NCBI RefSeq assembly: GCF_004014855.1
Contig: NZ_CP034930.1
Coordinates: 434,001 to 498,000, forward strand
DNA from: Apibacter raozihei
GTDB lineage: Bacteria > Bacteroidota > Bacteroidia > Flavobacteriales > Weeksellaceae
Length of the DNA: 64,000 bases
Reading direction: 5' to 3'
Position 1 is the first letter of the stretch. Each line of letters starts with the position of its first letter. The notes beneath the pieces were generated by a model that saw only the letters and a program-made list of their open reading frames with translations, ran no database searches and had not been told where the DNA came from. Below are positions 18,160 to 28,352 of the stretch, one piece after another. The position numbers and the translations under genes were made by a program.

Positions 18160-18852
18160 TTACTGAATTAAAAAGGATAAATCATCATCAGAATTAAATT
18201 CTTTGGGTTCCTCTCCATATTTAAATATACGAACCGTACGGTTTCCCTGCAATTTGATTTTGCCTTTATGATATGACAGCAATGTATTTTCTCTTAATCC
18301 AGCTACATATATATTTCTGTTCAGTTCTATAAATTCTTCTATTCTTTCCTCTCTTGTTTCCCCTCTATGCCCATCAGGGTTAGCATCCATATAATGAGGG
18401 TTTATTTGGAAAGGTATTAATCCTAATGTTTCAAAACTTGAGGGTTCAACAACGGGCATATCATTAGTAGTCTTTAAAGTCGGACATGCAATATTAGAAC
18501 CTGCACTCCATCCAATATATGGAATCCCCGAATTTACATGTTCTTTAATCTCATTCATTAAATCATATTCGTGCAAAGTTTTAACCAACTGCCAGGTATT
18601 CCCTCCACCTACCACTATAGCTTTAGATTTTCTAACGGCCTCTTTAGGATTACTAAAATGATGAATGCTCTTCACCTGACGTTCAATTCCACTCCAAGCC
18701 AGATTAACTCGTTCCTCATATTGAACATGAGAAAGCCGAACCGCTGCATAAGGTATAAATAATATATCCGTATCAACCTTATCTAAAAATTCATGTATAT
18801 AATTGGTTGAAAAATCAGCATGTGTGGAATTACTTAATAATAATAACTTCAT
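18160..18852 (-). CDS. pepE: Alpha-aspartyl dipeptidase (peptidase E, family S51)
   Basis: A 230-residue cytoplasmic serine peptidase that splits dipeptides with N-terminal Asp. The nucleophile Ser117 sits in GWSAGSN, and the upstream VGGGNTWQL motif (about 81-89) is typical of S51 enzymes. The later NPHYMDANPDGHRGETREERI stretch matches PepE closely. Length equals that of the E. coli enzyme. It lies alone, divergent from the SUKH-like gene at 19004. Confidence 0.93.
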   Translation of the reverse strand: MKLLLLSNSTHADFSTNYIHEFLDKVDTDILFIPYAAVRLSHVQYEERVNLAWSGIERQVKSIHHFSNPKEAVRKSKAIVVGGGNTWQLVKTLHEYDLMNEIKEHVNSGIPYIGWSAGSNIACPTLKTTNDMPVVEPSSFETLGLIPFQINPHYMDANPDGHRGETREERIEEFIELNRNIYVAGLRENTLLSYHKGKIKLQGNRTVRIFKYGEEPKEFNSDDDLSFLIQ

Positions 18853-18978
18853 TAGACTATTTTATTGTAAAATTAACATTTATTAACAAAACACGGTGTT
18901 TCATAAAATTATTTATCCATTCATCTTATACGCAAACAAAGAATTAAAATATTCATAACGTATAAATTTTAATTTTAA

Positions 18979-18986
18979 TATTTTTG
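18979..18986 (+). promoter_or_regulatory. -7 promoter element for the SUKH-like gene
   Basis: TATTTTTG matches TAnnTTTG and ends 17 bases before the ATG at 19004. Confidence 0.45.
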
Positions 18987-19003
18987 AATAAAATTTATAG
19001 AAG

Positions 19004-19630
19004 ATGGAAATTAAAACTCTTGCAGAGCGTTTATTAGGCAGACAAATACTAACTAATGAGGGAACTAAAAATTCTGAAATTGAAAAAGTGGAATTAAAAT
19101 ATGACCTTAAATTACCCAAATCTTTAAAAGATCTATATTTATTTGCCGGTAAAAACACCCTACTTCTTGAAGCTTTTAATCGCTTTGCATTACCTGCACA
19201 ACTGGAAATAAGCGACAATAAAATGGTTTTTCTGGAAGAAAATCAGAATATATGTTACTGGGGGTTTGAAATTGACAAAAATACGAATAACCCTAAAGTA
19301 TACCAGCTAATTAATGAGAATGAATGGTATGAAGAACAGGTACTATTAAACGAATTTTTAACAATCATGCTTTATTATCAATGCGCTCAGGGCGGGTATG
19401 AGTATTGTGCAACTTCAGGTATAACTTTTGAAGATTTAGATATTTTTGTTCACACTGAATGGGAGGATGTTGTTCGTTACAATGGCTTACAAATTTATTG
19501 GAAAGCAGATTGCCTTTTATGGTATGTTTACGATAAGGAAAATAAAATCGTTGACGATCTATATTTTTCCGCTAGAACACAAGAGGCTTATAAATCGCAT
19601 GTACAAAAATATGAGTTAGAAGAATTGTAA
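19004..19630 (+). CDS. SMI1/KNR4 (SUKH)-like protein, possible orphan immunity protein
   Basis: A 208-residue acidic cytoplasmic protein. Its start (EIEKVELKYDLKLPKSLKDLYLFAGKN) matches the first helices and the LP.SL..ly...G pattern of the SUKH superfamily, known in bacteria as immunity proteins against polymorphic toxins. No toxin gene is beside it. A second, unrelated acidic protein follows 40 bp later. Two small acidic genes in a row without a toxin is typical of orphan immunity islands, but a housekeeping role for this one cannot be excluded. The superfamily call is moderate, from the N-terminal pattern only. Confidence 0.65.
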   Translation: MEIKTLAERLLGRQILTNEGTKNSEIEKVELKYDLKLPKSLKDLYLFAGKNTLLLEAFNRFALPAQLEISDNKMVFLEENQNICYWGFEIDKNTNNPKVYQLINENEWYEEQVLLNEFLTIMLYYQCAQGGYEYCATSGITFEDLDIFVHTEWEDVVRYNGLQIYWKADCLLWYVYDKENKIVDDLYFSARTQEAYKSHVQKYELEEL

Positions 19631-19670
19631 CATAAAGTATAAGTATGTTATCTAATCCTAATTTCAGAAA

Positions 19671-20057
19671 TTGGATGCCTCGGATCAATGGTATTTGGGA
19701 CATGAATTTGAGGATATTTACTTAGTAAATCTAATAACTTTGAAAAGTATTGAATTGGGAAGCATGTACGGCGACCCAACATGCGGAATTATTGATAAAA
19801 ATGACCAATGGTGCATAGCTGGTGGAGAATATATTGTAATTTGGTATAATCAGAAAATATCTTTTATCACTGATGAAATTTTAAAAGATACCCACGCGAT
19901 ACGACAAATCGGCTCATTGAAAGTTGAAATATTAACTGATCCCTGGTCTGAGAATTGTGCTGTCTGGGAATTAGATATAAAATCGGATACAATTAGAAAA
20001 CTAAAAGATTTCAACTACTATAACGATAAAGAATGTACAGAGAATGTGATATGGTAA
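19671..20057 (+). CDS. Small acidic protein of unknown function, possibly 5'-frameshifted
   Basis: A 128-residue frame beginning at a TTG (19671), rich in Asp, Glu, Trp and Cys (WYLGHEFEDIYLVN, MYGDPTCGII, NDQWCIAGGEY). An in-frame stop lies just before, at 19659-19661. An ATG at 19645 in another frame reads MLSNPNFR and would join this frame if one base were added near 19668, giving MLSNPNFRKLDASDQW. So the real start is either the TTG or the gene carries a small frameshift. It follows the SUKH-like gene on the same strand and may be part of the same immunity-like pair. No family is recognised with confidence. Confidence 0.5.
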   Translation: MDASDQWYLGHEFEDIYLVNLITLKSIELGSMYGDPTCGIIDKNDQWCIAGGEYIVIWYNQKISFITDEILKDTHAIRQIGSLKVEILTDPWSENCAVWELDIKSDTIRKLKDFNYYNDKECTENVIW

Positions 20058-20132
20058 AGTTTTGACATAAAAGCATTTGACTATATATTTTGATCACACG
20101 AAAAATCTGTTTAACAAAATTACACTTTGTGT

Positions 20133-20795
20133 TTAATAAAAAATCCATAAAAGTGTAGGTCTTTTCTGCGCCTTTAATTTAGAGTCTAAATACCTCATCA
20201 TAGGATCACTTGTTACAGGACAGCCTAAACTCCAGCCCATCGGTAAATGCTTAGGAGCTATTTCATTGTCAGGAACGGGAGTATAGGAATGTAACACAAT
20301 GACTCTTTTATACGCATTGGAGTTGGTAGGCTCCAAACCATGCATTTTATAATGTATGTTAATACCCCATTGGCTATAAGAACGAACTCCTAACTTATAC
20401 TTTCCCAAAGAACTACAATAACTTCCATCTTTATTACTGAAAACAGGGGTTTCTTCAGTGCTTTTTAAGTCTCCAGTTCCCATTCCATGAGCACATAAAG
20501 CACTTCTGATAATTGTATCTTTTTTAAAATCCCAAACAAACATTCGGTTCTTTCCTGATGGTATTTTCATATCTATCAAAATACAAAAATCCTGATTGAA
20601 ATTATTTTTTTTACAAAATGTATAGGCTTCTTTTGATTTCTTTTTAATATCATCATAATTATCCTGATTTTGTGAATAAACATCTTTTAGTATTGTTTTT
20701 GCCCCTACATCTTTACATTTATAAAAATTGGAGAAAATATACCCGAAAATACATACAATAATAAATAATCTTAGAATTTTAACAAATCTATACAT
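20133..20795 (-). CDS. L,D-transpeptidase-like (YkuD_2) catalytic domain protein
   Basis: A 220-residue protein with an N-terminal membrane segment (about 7-24) and a periplasmic catalytic domain. The probable nucleophile is Cys192 in MGWSLGCPV, with His169 (VIVLHSY) upstream; the LIDMKIPSGKNRMFVWDF and CAHGMGTG stretches are typical of the 'murein L,D-transpeptidase catalytic domain' family of Bacteroidota. Such enzymes cross-link or modify peptidoglycan, though activity for this subgroup is inferred by homology. Single gene, convergent with the acidic gene at 19671. Confidence 0.87.
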   Translation of the reverse strand: MYRFVKILRLFIIVCIFGYIFSNFYKCKDVGAKTILKDVYSQNQDNYDDIKKKSKEAYTFCKKNNFNQDFCILIDMKIPSGKNRMFVWDFKKDTIIRSALCAHGMGTGDLKSTEETPVFSNKDGSYCSSLGKYKLGVRSYSQWGINIHYKMHGLEPTNSNAYKRVIVLHSYTPVPDNEIAPKHLPMGWSLGCPVTSDPMMRYLDSKLKAQKRPTLLWIFY

Positions 20796-20997
20796 ATAAT
20801 TAATACAGTTATAGAATATTTAACTGTAATTTATATAATTTTATTGCACAATAACTATATGTATTGAACTTATTAATTGACATAAGTTCCGTGTTCACTA
20901 AAATAATAGTCATAACTTGTAACTATACATAGAATTTACTATTTATTTATTAAATAATGAATTTTAAATTAGTAAATTTACTGAAAGAAGATTTTTT

Positions 20998-21891
20998 ATG
21001 TCAGTAAAAACCTTGCAACAGCCAAGTTACCAATGGATTGATTTATTAAATCCGGAAAAAGAAGAGTTACAAACCATTGCAAATCAGTGTAATCTTAATT
21101 ACTATAACCTTGCTGACAGTCTGGAGCCTAATCACCTGCCTAAATTTGAGACGGAAAACGATATTAATTTTTTTATTGTCCGGATGGTTCATAAAAATGC
21201 TAAAAAAGAATCCAATATTGAAAATCTTTCAAACAAAATAGCTATTTTTTATAATGATAAAATTATTGTATCCATCCATCGTGTCAAAATGGACTTTCTT
21301 TCCACTATTGAAGAAAAATATATAAATCCTGGGAAAGCTACTACAACCACCAGTGTAATTATAAAAATTCTATATTCAGTCTTACAAACATATAACGATT
21401 CTATTATTGCAACAATAAATAAGCTCGATTTTTTCGAAAACCGCTTATTTACGAAACATCCCTCCTCTTTAGTTCTTCAAAATATTTATTCATTAAAACG
21501 TAAAACCAATCTTTGCACAAAAATGCTCATTCTTACAGAAGAGGTTATAAAATCAGTTAAACCCTCAAAACAAGAAAAAGCATCTTATCAGGATTTAAAA
21601 GATTTATATGTTAAATTAACTACCCTGCATGAACAGGTGATTGAAGATTTAAACAATTTGCTGAATCTTTATATTTCTCTTTCCTCACAGAAAACCAATG
21701 AAATTATGAAAACACTCACCATTTTTTCCATTTTTTTTATGCCACTTACGTTTATTGCCGGTATTTATGGAATGAATTTTAAATACATGCCTGAGCTTGG
21801 CCAAAAATGGGGTTACCCCATAATTATGCTTTCTATGTTGCTAATTACCCTTCTGATATATTTCTGGTTGAAAAAAAAGAAATGGTTATAG
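20998..21891 (+). CDS. corA: CorA-family divalent cation transporter
   Basis: CorA forms a homopentameric inner-membrane channel for Mg2+ (some members carry Co2+, Ni2+ or Zn2+). The 297-residue protein has the cytoplasmic alpha/beta funnel, a long helical stalk, and two C-terminal membrane helices; the selectivity motif GMN is at 258-260 (YGMNF) at the end of the first helix. A Lys-rich tail (KKKK) follows the second. The start is ATG at 20998, preceded by a purine-rich GAAAGAAG. The next gene begins 30 bp downstream. Confidence 0.93.
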   Translation: MSVKTLQQPSYQWIDLLNPEKEELQTIANQCNLNYYNLADSLEPNHLPKFETENDINFFIVRMVHKNAKKESNIENLSNKIAIFYNDKIIVSIHRVKMDFLSTIEEKYINPGKATTTTSVIIKILYSVLQTYNDSIIATINKLDFFENRLFTKHPSSLVLQNIYSLKRKTNLCTKMLILTEEVIKSVKPSKQEKASYQDLKDLYVKLTTLHEQVIEDLNNLLNLYISLSSQKTNEIMKTLTIFSIFFMPLTFIAGIYGMNFKYMPELGQKWGYPIIMLSMLLITLLIYFWLKKKKWL

Positions 21892-21921
21892 TTTATAATT
21901 AACACGCATCAATAAATTGCT

Positions 21922-22896
21922 ATGAAAAAAATTATTTTATTTGTAATCCTAACATTACTAATTGTTTTTTCTATTTATTTATATGCCTTAGGCTTTAAAA
22001 TACCACAAAAAGACATACATAAAGATTGGCCTCATTTTCCTGAAACAACATTTTCTGAATTTAAAACTACAAAATACGATTCCATGCATATCATTTTTGC
22101 TTTTAAAATTCCGAATCACCCTTATATGTTTATTTACTATAATACAGAAAATATTGATCCAGCACAAATTCGTGAACATCCTGAATTACTTAATAATAAA
22201 AACAAAATAGGCGTTTTTGATATTAATTTAAACCCTGTTTACTTCAAAAAATTTTCAAATACTTTGAATAAAAGTTATCTCTTTATAAAACAAGACCGTA
22301 TTTATGAGCTAATTATAGATGAAAAAGATAGTTTAAAAAGCGAACTTTATTATTCTTCTATCTCACCAAATTTATCTTACCATAAAAAAGCATTTTCATT
22401 TGTAAAAGATACAAATGAAGCATTTCTAAATAATCACGGAAAAGATTTAATTCCTGAAGAATCTATTGGCAGTCGTTATGAGGACAAATTTTATTACTTT
22501 TTATTAATAGATAAATATACAGATGAAGTTTATGCATATAAACAATTAAAAAATCAAGAAGACATTACCCGTAAATATGCTTCTTTACAATATAGTGATG
22601 ATTCTATGGATGAAGAATATCCGAAAATTCAACTTATTGATTCTATTTTTTCGAAAAACCATCTGACAACCAAACCTCCTCTTAGTTTCACTCCAATGAT
22701 TAAGTCATATTACACGTACTACTATAGCTTAACTATTAACAATAAAGTTACTTATTTTAAAATTAAAGCATTAGATTCCGATTTTATAAACCGAAACTTC
22801 ACCCCCATTTTAGTTTCACAAAAAAAATATTTTTTTCTAGAAAATAATCTTGCCTATCCCGGAGAGAAAATTCTCTTCAGTATATCGACTGATTAA
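21922..22896 (+). CDS. Membrane-anchored protein of unknown function
   Basis: A 324-residue protein with one N-terminal hydrophobic segment (about 4-24) and a large polar body rich in Tyr, Lys and Asn, probably periplasmic. I see no Cys lipobox and no enzyme motif. The gene is 30 bp after corA on the same strand and 58 bp before aspS, so it may be co-transcribed with corA. I do not recognise the family. Codon use and composition match the neighbours, so there is no sign of recent transfer. Confidence 0.7.
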   Translation: MKKIILFVILTLLIVFSIYLYALGFKIPQKDIHKDWPHFPETTFSEFKTTKYDSMHIIFAFKIPNHPYMFIYYNTENIDPAQIREHPELLNNKNKIGVFDINLNPVYFKKFSNTLNKSYLFIKQDRIYELIIDEKDSLKSELYYSSISPNLSYHKKAFSFVKDTNEAFLNNHGKDLIPEESIGSRYEDKFYYFLLIDKYTDEVYAYKQLKNQEDITRKYASLQYSDDSMDEEYPKIQLIDSIFSKNHLTTKPPLSFTPMIKSYYTYYYSLTINNKVTYFKIKALDSDFINRNFTPILVSQKKYFFLENNLAYPGEKILFSISTD

Positions 22897-22926
22897 AATT
22901 TCTATTTTTATTCGGTTGATTATCGC

Positions 22927-22934
22927 TATTTTTG
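22927..22934 (+). promoter_or_regulatory. -7 promoter element for aspS
   Basis: TATTTTTG matches TAnnTTTG, 20 bases before the aspS ATG at 22955. Confidence 0.5.
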
Positions 22935-22954
22935 TAAACAAATATTGTTAAGAT

Positions 22955-24709
22955 ATGTACAGAACAAATACTTGTGGTGAACTGACCGAATCAAATGTGA
23001 ATGAAACCGTAACCCTTAGCGGATGGGTACAAGGTGTGCGGGATATGGGTTTTGTGATTTGGGTGGATTTAAGAGATCGCTACGGAATTACCCAATTGGT
23101 TTTTGACGAACAAAGGTCTTCCCCGGAGTTAATGGAACAAGCTCGCAAACTAGGTCGTGAATTTGTTATACAAACAACCGGAAAAGTGATTGAACGGACA
23201 AGCAAAAATCCTAATATTCCCACCGGAAATATTGAATTATTGGTTGAAAACTTATCCATTTTAAATTCTTCTTTAACTCCGCCTTTTACTATTGAAGATG
23301 AAACTGATGGAGGCGAGGAATTACGAATGAAATACAGATATCTCGATATACGAAGAAATCCGGTAAAAGATAAATTAATTTTCAGAAGTAAAGTAGCACA
23401 GTTAGTTAGAAATTATCTTTCTAATGAAGGTTTTATTGAAGTAGAAACTCCGGTTCTCATTAAATCAACTCCTGAAGGAGCCCGTGATTTTGTAGTTCCT
23501 TCAAGAATGAATCCGGGGCAGTTTTATGCTCTCCCACAATCACCACAAACCTTTAAACAGCTCCTTATGGTAGGTGGTCTGGATAAGTATTTTCAGATAG
23601 TAAAATGTTTCAGGGATGAAGACCTTAGAGCAGACCGTCAACCCGAGTTTACTCAAATTGATTGTGAAATGTCTTTTGTTGAGCAGGAGGACGTTATTCA
23701 AACATTTGAAGGTTTAACCAAGCATTTGCTAAAAAAGCTTAAAAATATTGAATTTGAACAATTCCCTCGTATGAGCTATGAGGAAGCAATGAGAAAATAC
23801 GGTAATGATAAACCTGATATTCGCTTTGGAATGCAATTTATCGAATTAAATGATGAATTGAAAAACAGCGGATTTAAAATATTTGATGAAGCTGAATTGG
23901 TTGTCGGTATTAATGCCGAAGGATGTGCCAGCTATACCCGTAAGCAGATAGACGCTTTAACTGATTGGGTAAAACGTCCGCAAATAGGTGCCAGTGGAAT
24001 GGTATATGTGAGATATAATGAAGACGGAACTATTAAATCTTCTGTTGACAAATTTTATTCTGAGGAACAATTGCGTAAAGTTATCGAAAAAGCAAAATCT
24101 CAACCTGGCGACTTAATCCTAATTCTTTCTGGAAATGCAGATAAGGTTCGACCTCAGCTTAGTGCGCTACGAATGGAAGTTGCTGAAAAACAAGGATTAA
24201 GAAATCCGGAAGTTTTTGCACCTTTATGGGTGGTCGACTTTCCGCTGTTAGAATGGAATGAAGAAGAAAAAAGATTTGCAGCCATGCACCACCCGTTTAC
24301 ATCTCCCAAGCCGGAAGATATTCCTTTACTTGAAAAAGAGCCCGGAAAAGTGCGTGCAAATGCTTATGATCTGGTTCTAAACGGAAACGAAATTGGAGGA
24401 GGTTCAGTACGTATATTTGATAAAGAACTACAATCAAAAATGTTTTCTTTATTAGGATTTAGTCCGGAAGATGCTGAAGCACAGTTTGGTTTTTTAATGA
24501 ATGCATTTAAATTTGGAGCTCCCCCTCATGCAGGTCTGGCTTTTGGCTTTGATCGCCTGGTTGCTCTACTTGGAGGGCAGGAAGTCATTCGTGATTATAT
24601 AGCATTTCCTAAAAACAATTCAGGAAGAGATGTTATGATTGATGCACCATCCCCTATTCATCAACAACAGCTTGATGAGCTTGAAATAGCATTATCTCCG
24701 AAAAAATGA
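22955..24709 (+). CDS. aspS: Aspartyl-tRNA synthetase
   Basis: AspS charges tRNA-Asp. The 584-residue protein has the N-terminal OB-fold anticodon-binding domain ([21 protein letters not shown]), class II motif 2 ([16 protein letters not shown]) and motif 3 ([13 protein letters not shown]), and the bacterial GAD insertion domain between them. Full-length for the bacterial type. It has its own -7 element and a strong terminator. Confidence 0.97.
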   Translation: MYRTNTCGELTESNVNETVTLSGWVQGVRDMGFVIWVDLRDRYGITQLVFDEQRSSPELMEQARKLGREFVIQTTGKVIERTSKNPNIPTGNIELLVENLSILNSSLTPPFTIEDETDGGEELRMKYRYLDIRRNPVKDKLIFRSKVAQLVRNYLSNEGFIEVETPVLIKSTPEGARDFVVPSRMNPGQFYALPQSPQTFKQLLMVGGLDKYFQIVKCFRDEDLRADRQPEFTQIDCEMSFVEQEDVIQTFEGLTKHLLKKLKNIEFEQFPRMSYEEAMRKYGNDKPDIRFGMQFIELNDELKNSGFKIFDEAELVVGINAEGCASYTRKQIDALTDWVKRPQIGASGMVYVRYNEDGTIKSSVDKFYSEEQLRKVIEKAKSQPGDLILILSGNADKVRPQLSALRMEVAEKQGLRNPEVFAPLWVVDFPLLEWNEEEKRFAAMHHPFTSPKPEDIPLLEKEPGKVRANAYDLVLNGNEIGGGSVRIFDKELQSKMFSLLGFSPEDAEAQFGFLMNAFKFGAPPHAGLAFGFDRLVALLGGQEVIRDYIAFPKNNSGRDVMIDAPSPIHQQQLDELEIALSPKK

Positions 24710-24736
24710 TAAAATAAACTCTTTAAATAAAAAATA

Positions 24737-24766
24737 AAGCCTTTGTTAAACAACAAAGGCTTTTCT
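24737..24766 (+). terminator. Intrinsic terminator of aspS
   Basis: An 11-bp perfect stem (24737-24747 with 24752-24762), 4-base loop and T-rich tail, 27 bases after the aspS stop. The next ~230 bp to 25000 are AT-rich and hold no gene that I can support. Confidence 0.88.
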
Positions 24767-25000
24767 TTACAAACTAATAAAATAAAACCAATTTATGTGA
24801 ATACACAGAAATGAAAAAATTACTTTTTATCACTATAAAAATGAATCGTAAGTAATTTTCATTTTTTATTACTGCAAATATAGTTTATTTATTTAGAATG
24901 ATTATAAATAATTTACTGATTTTAATCATATCTTAATTTTTTACAGAAAAAACACAGAGAAACCCACACTTATTAGAATCTTAAGATGCAACTTACAGCA

Positions 25001-27445
25001 TTAATCTTCAGGAATTCCCGGATTTCTGCGATCAATATAAGAAGGTTGTTGATTTGTATTTTCAATTCTTCGGCCTTGTGGATCATAGCTTTTATAAACA
25101 TTGTCCGGATCTGTAGGATCTAATGTGTTTGTATCTTTCCTTTGATTTACATTGTGTGGTTGTGAAGTATTTTCTTTTTCCTTTTTTGTGAAAAAATCTA
25201 GTAATTCAGCTGCTTTTTTTCCTTCCTCTCTATTTTCAAAAGCCGTGGCAACTCTTTGCAGACCGTCCATAAAAGCCTGTTTATTTCCCATTCTTCCATC
25301 ACAAAAAACGGAAAGAAGAGAAAACTTAGCAATAATCTCATCTGTCGGATAGTTTTTCAATGCCTGCTCAGACATCTCTTTCACTTCTGAATATTTTCCC
25401 TGCTCATATTTTTTATATGCCTCTTCATAATACCTTGTTGCTGTACCAGATTTTGATTTAAAAATATCTATATCTGGATTTAATATACTTTCTGCATATT
25501 TAGATCCTGGATATTTAGATACCACCAAATCGGCGTACTTACGAGAAATTTCAGGATTTATTTCTTTATTGTAACGATAGAGGTTATACATGGCAGAAAG
25601 TGCTACAGACTCATCCATTGGAGGAGTAGATAGTAAATGTTCTAAAGAAGTATTGGCTGATTTTAAATCTCTTAACTTATCATAATATAAGATACCTAAA
25701 GCTAGTTCAGTGGTATCCCGTTCCATTTTCAACTTTTCAAGATCCACACGGCTGGAAGGTATTTTTTCAGTATAGAATTCTACTTCAAATCTCCTAGGAT
25801 TTTTAACTTCTTTTTGTCCTAACAAATCATTTTTAACTTCATCCAGACTGGATATTTTTTTGCTCATCCTCCAATTATCTACAAGTGAACGACTTCCCCA
25901 TAATTTTCTGAATTCAGATTGTCCGGATTGTTTAAGATTGCTATTATAAAAATACCATTTTCCACCTGTCGTAGGAGTTCCTGAAACTAATCCCATTGAA
26001 CCATCTGCTAAAGTTTCGGTAGCAAAAACAACATTATTGTCTCTTTGCATCTGCTTTTCCATCTCTATTCTAGCTTTTTCCTCCTGATCTTTCAGCTTTG
26101 AGATATATTTTCCGTAATACTCATTTCTCTGTTCGGGAGTCATATTTGCAACCGAAAGTATACTATCATTTTTTTTAACCAGATAATATTTTGATGTTAA
26201 ATCTTTCAAGGCCTTGTTTTTAACTTCAAGTCTGGCTTTCATAGAAGGATCTACAAATCTGGAAATTGCACTATCATAATAAGCTCCTGCATATACATAA
26301 TCGGGTTTTGAAAAATAAACATCTCCTACTGCCTGGTATGTTAATGCCCGTACCTGAGGATCACTCTCTCTCTCCTTCAATGATTGTAAAAAACATTCCA
26401 TTGCTTGTTTTTCTCTGCTTTGTTTAGCGGCAACCAGTCCCATAGCATAATACAATTCATTTTTTCTTGATTGATACAGTCCCTGTCTGGTCAGCTTTTT
26501 CAGAAAGGACATTCTTTCCTTATAAGCTAGGCTGTCACCTGTAAACAACCTGGACAAAGCTATTTGTGATTTTATTTCAAGTTCTGGAGAAGGCTTTTTA
26601 TCATAAGCCATCTGATAATACTCTGCTGCTGATTTTTCTTTTTTCAGCTTTTCCGAAAGCTGACCCTGAATAAAACTATAACGTCCCCTTTCATATTTTC
26701 CTTTATGATATTTTTTTGCAACCTCCAATGCAGCAATCCCTTCTTTAAATCTATCTTCATCCATTAAAAATTGAGAATATGCTTTCGTCAGTAATTTAAT
26801 ATCTTTCTTTTTCAGATCTTCTTTCAGTAATTTATCAAACTGCTCATTAGCTTCAAAAGAATTACCTGCAAGTGCATGGGATAAAGCTATATACACCTTA
26901 CCTTCATTAACTTTATTATTTTTAACCATTGCAGCATTCATATAGTTTAAATAATTTAAAGCTTCAAAAGGATCTTTTTTATAGTAACTTGCTTTTCCTA
27001 ATAGAAGATAGGCTTCAGCAAGCATAGAGTTATATTCTTTGCCTTTGACCTGCATAGAATGATTTTCAATAGCTTTTTTTCCTTTTTCAATTACCCTATC
27101 CAAACCCTGAGCCTGAGATTGCACTGTATTCTGATTATTCCCGTTTAATAATCCGTAAGGATTAAATTCTTTTTTGGATGGATTGCTGTAAGTAGTAGAA
27201 AGACTCAAATCTTCCGAACTTTCCGTAAATGGATCTATCGGATCAACTTTTAACAAAACAGAAAAATTATCTTTATATCCTTCTCTTTTTGATTTCTGAT
27301 CTTCTTCAAGAGCTACATTTCCATTAAATATGGTATTATACCAGGAAGTAATTCTGTGATAAGTGCGGTTAGTAATTCCTGTTTTTTTAGTAGAACATGA
27401 AACTATAAAACTCAATAAAAGTAAGATATAAAGTATTTTTTTCAT
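25001..27445 (-). CDS. sprE: Type IX secretion/gliding lipoprotein SprE (PorW)
   Basis: An 814-residue lipoprotein with a signal peptide and lipobox (FIVSC, Cys17). The N-terminal block after the Cys (RTYHRITSWYNTIFNGNVAL) is a hallmark of SprE of Flavobacterium and PorW of Porphyromonas. Many TPR-like helical repeats fill the middle (for example AEAYLLLGKASYYKKDPFEALNYL and RALTYQAVGDVYFSKPDYVYAG), followed by a Gln/Asn/Pro-rich tail. SprE/PorW is required for type IX secretion and links the outer-membrane machine to the energising parts. This fits with the two sorting-domain proteins at 49.6-60 kb. Other secretion genes are not in the window. Confidence 0.9.
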   Translation of the reverse strand: MKKILYILLLLSFIVSCSTKKTGITNRTYHRITSWYNTIFNGNVALEEDQKSKREGYKDNFSVLLKVDPIDPFTESSEDLSLSTTYSNPSKKEFNPYGLLNGNNQNTVQSQAQGLDRVIEKGKKAIENHSMQVKGKEYNSMLAEAYLLLGKASYYKKDPFEALNYLNYMNAAMVKNNKVNEGKVYIALSHALAGNSFEANEQFDKLLKEDLKKKDIKLLTKAYSQFLMDEDRFKEGIAALEVAKKYHKGKYERGRYSFIQGQLSEKLKKEKSAAEYYQMAYDKKPSPELEIKSQIALSRLFTGDSLAYKERMSFLKKLTRQGLYQSRKNELYYAMGLVAAKQSREKQAMECFLQSLKERESDPQVRALTYQAVGDVYFSKPDYVYAGAYYDSAISRFVDPSMKARLEVKNKALKDLTSKYYLVKKNDSILSVANMTPEQRNEYYGKYISKLKDQEEKARIEMEKQMQRDNNVVFATETLADGSMGLVSGTPTTGGKWYFYNSNLKQSGQSEFRKLWGSRSLVDNWRMSKKISSLDEVKNDLLGQKEVKNPRRFEVEFYTEKIPSSRVDLEKLKMERDTTELALGILYYDKLRDLKSANTSLEHLLSTPPMDESVALSAMYNLYRYNKEINPEISRKYADLVVSKYPGSKYAESILNPDIDIFKSKSGTATRYYEEAYKKYEQGKYSEVKEMSEQALKNYPTDEIIAKFSLLSVFCDGRMGNKQAFMDGLQRVATAFENREEGKKAAELLDFFTKKEKENTSQPHNVNQRKDTNTLDPTDPDNVYKSYDPQGRRIENTNQQPSYIDRRNPGIPED

Positions 27446-27464
27446 TTATTTTATTAACTTATAG

Positions 27465-27472
27465 CAAAGCTA
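27465..27472 (-). promoter_or_regulatory. -7 promoter element for sprE
   Basis: Minus-strand TAGCTTTG matches TAnnTTTG, 19 bases above the ATG. It is divergent from a matching element on the plus strand at 27493-27500. Confidence 0.5.
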
Positions 27473-27492
27473 CTAAAAAAACGAAAATATCT

Positions 27493-27500
27493 TATATTTG
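27493..27500 (+). promoter_or_regulatory. -7 promoter element for the Kdo-kinase-like gene
   Basis: TATATTTG matches TAnnTTTG. It is 93 bases before the chosen ATG at 27594 and forms a divergent pair with the sprE element. Confidence 0.45.
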
Positions 27501-27593
27501 TTGTCTTAAAAAGCACAATTAAGCTACTAACTAAAAGATTATCTGAATTGATAAATTTTAATTAGTAAATTTAATGTTAAATTGAATAAATTA

Positions 27594-28352
27594 ATGCAAA
27601 ATTATATACTTGCTGAAAAATATATAAGTTACAAAAAAAAATTGTATTCTATTATAGAAGATTTTGATACATTCACTGATATTTTAGGTAACCCGGAGAG
27701 AAATATAATCAAAAAGATTCCTTTTCAAAATGATTGCATAGCTGTAAAAAGCTTTAAAAAACCACATTTCATCAATAAAATTGCCTATAAATATTTCAGG
27801 AAATCAAAGGCCGAACGCTCGTTTTTACATGGAGAAAAACTTTTAAAATTAGGAATATTAAATCCTGAACCTATCGCTTATATTGAAAATTCAGACCTTA
27901 TAGGTATCACTTCCAGTTTTTATATATCCTATTACACTCCTTATGACTTTACTATTCGCGAAGTGTATGATCAACCTGATGCCATTCAATGTGTTCGGGC
28001 ATACGCCAGATTTTCTCATTTTGTACATTCCAAAGGAGTTTTTATTAAAGATAATACGCCGGGTAATACGCTGGTCATTCGGAAAGATAATAAATATGAA
28101 ATGTATTTAGTGGACTTAAATCGCATGCAGTTTCATAATGAATTAACTTTTGACCAAAAAATGAAAAGTCTTTCCAATAATATTAAAGAACAACCTTATC
28201 TTGATATTTTTATGAATGAATATGCCTTGGCTTCTGGATATGCCATTGAGGAAATAAAAGAAAAAATATTCTTTTATCAGGGAGAATTTGCAAGAAAAAT
28301 GAAGTCTAAAGCTAAATTAAAGAAAAGGCTTAGAAAATTATTTCCTGTATAG
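27594..28352 (+). CDS. Lipopolysaccharide (Kdo) kinase-like protein
   Basis: A 252-residue protein-kinase-fold protein like KdkA/WaaP, which phosphorylate sugars in the LPS core. An ATP-site Lys is seen in CIAVKSFKKP and a catalytic-loop-like stretch in HSKGVFIKDNTPGNTLV, followed by YLVDLNRM in place of DFG. The loop has Lys-Asp where many members have His-x-Asp, so activity should be checked. The frame is open to a TTG at 27582, but ATG at 27594 (MQNYILAEKY) is the better start. The gene overlaps the convergent GT39 gene by 15 bp and lies beside the lipid A cluster. Confidence 0.8.
   Translation: MQNYILAEKYISYKKKLYSIIEDFDTFTDILGNPERNIIKKIPFQNDCIAVKSFKKPHFINKIAYKYFRKSKAERSFLHGEKLLKLGILNPEPIAYIENSDLIGITSSFYISYYTPYDFTIREVYDQPDAIQCVRAYARFSHFVHSKGVFIKDNTPGNTLVIRKDNKYEMYLVDLNRMQFHNELTFDQKMKSLSNNIKEQPYLDIFMNEYALASGYAIEEIKEKIFFYQGEFARKMKSKAKLKKRLRKLFPV

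Noticed and set aside
24767-25000. A 14-codon frame (MKKLLFITIKMNRK) after the aspS terminator
   Set aside because: Too short, no leader or promoter, and such Lys-rich starts occur by chance in AT-rich DNA.
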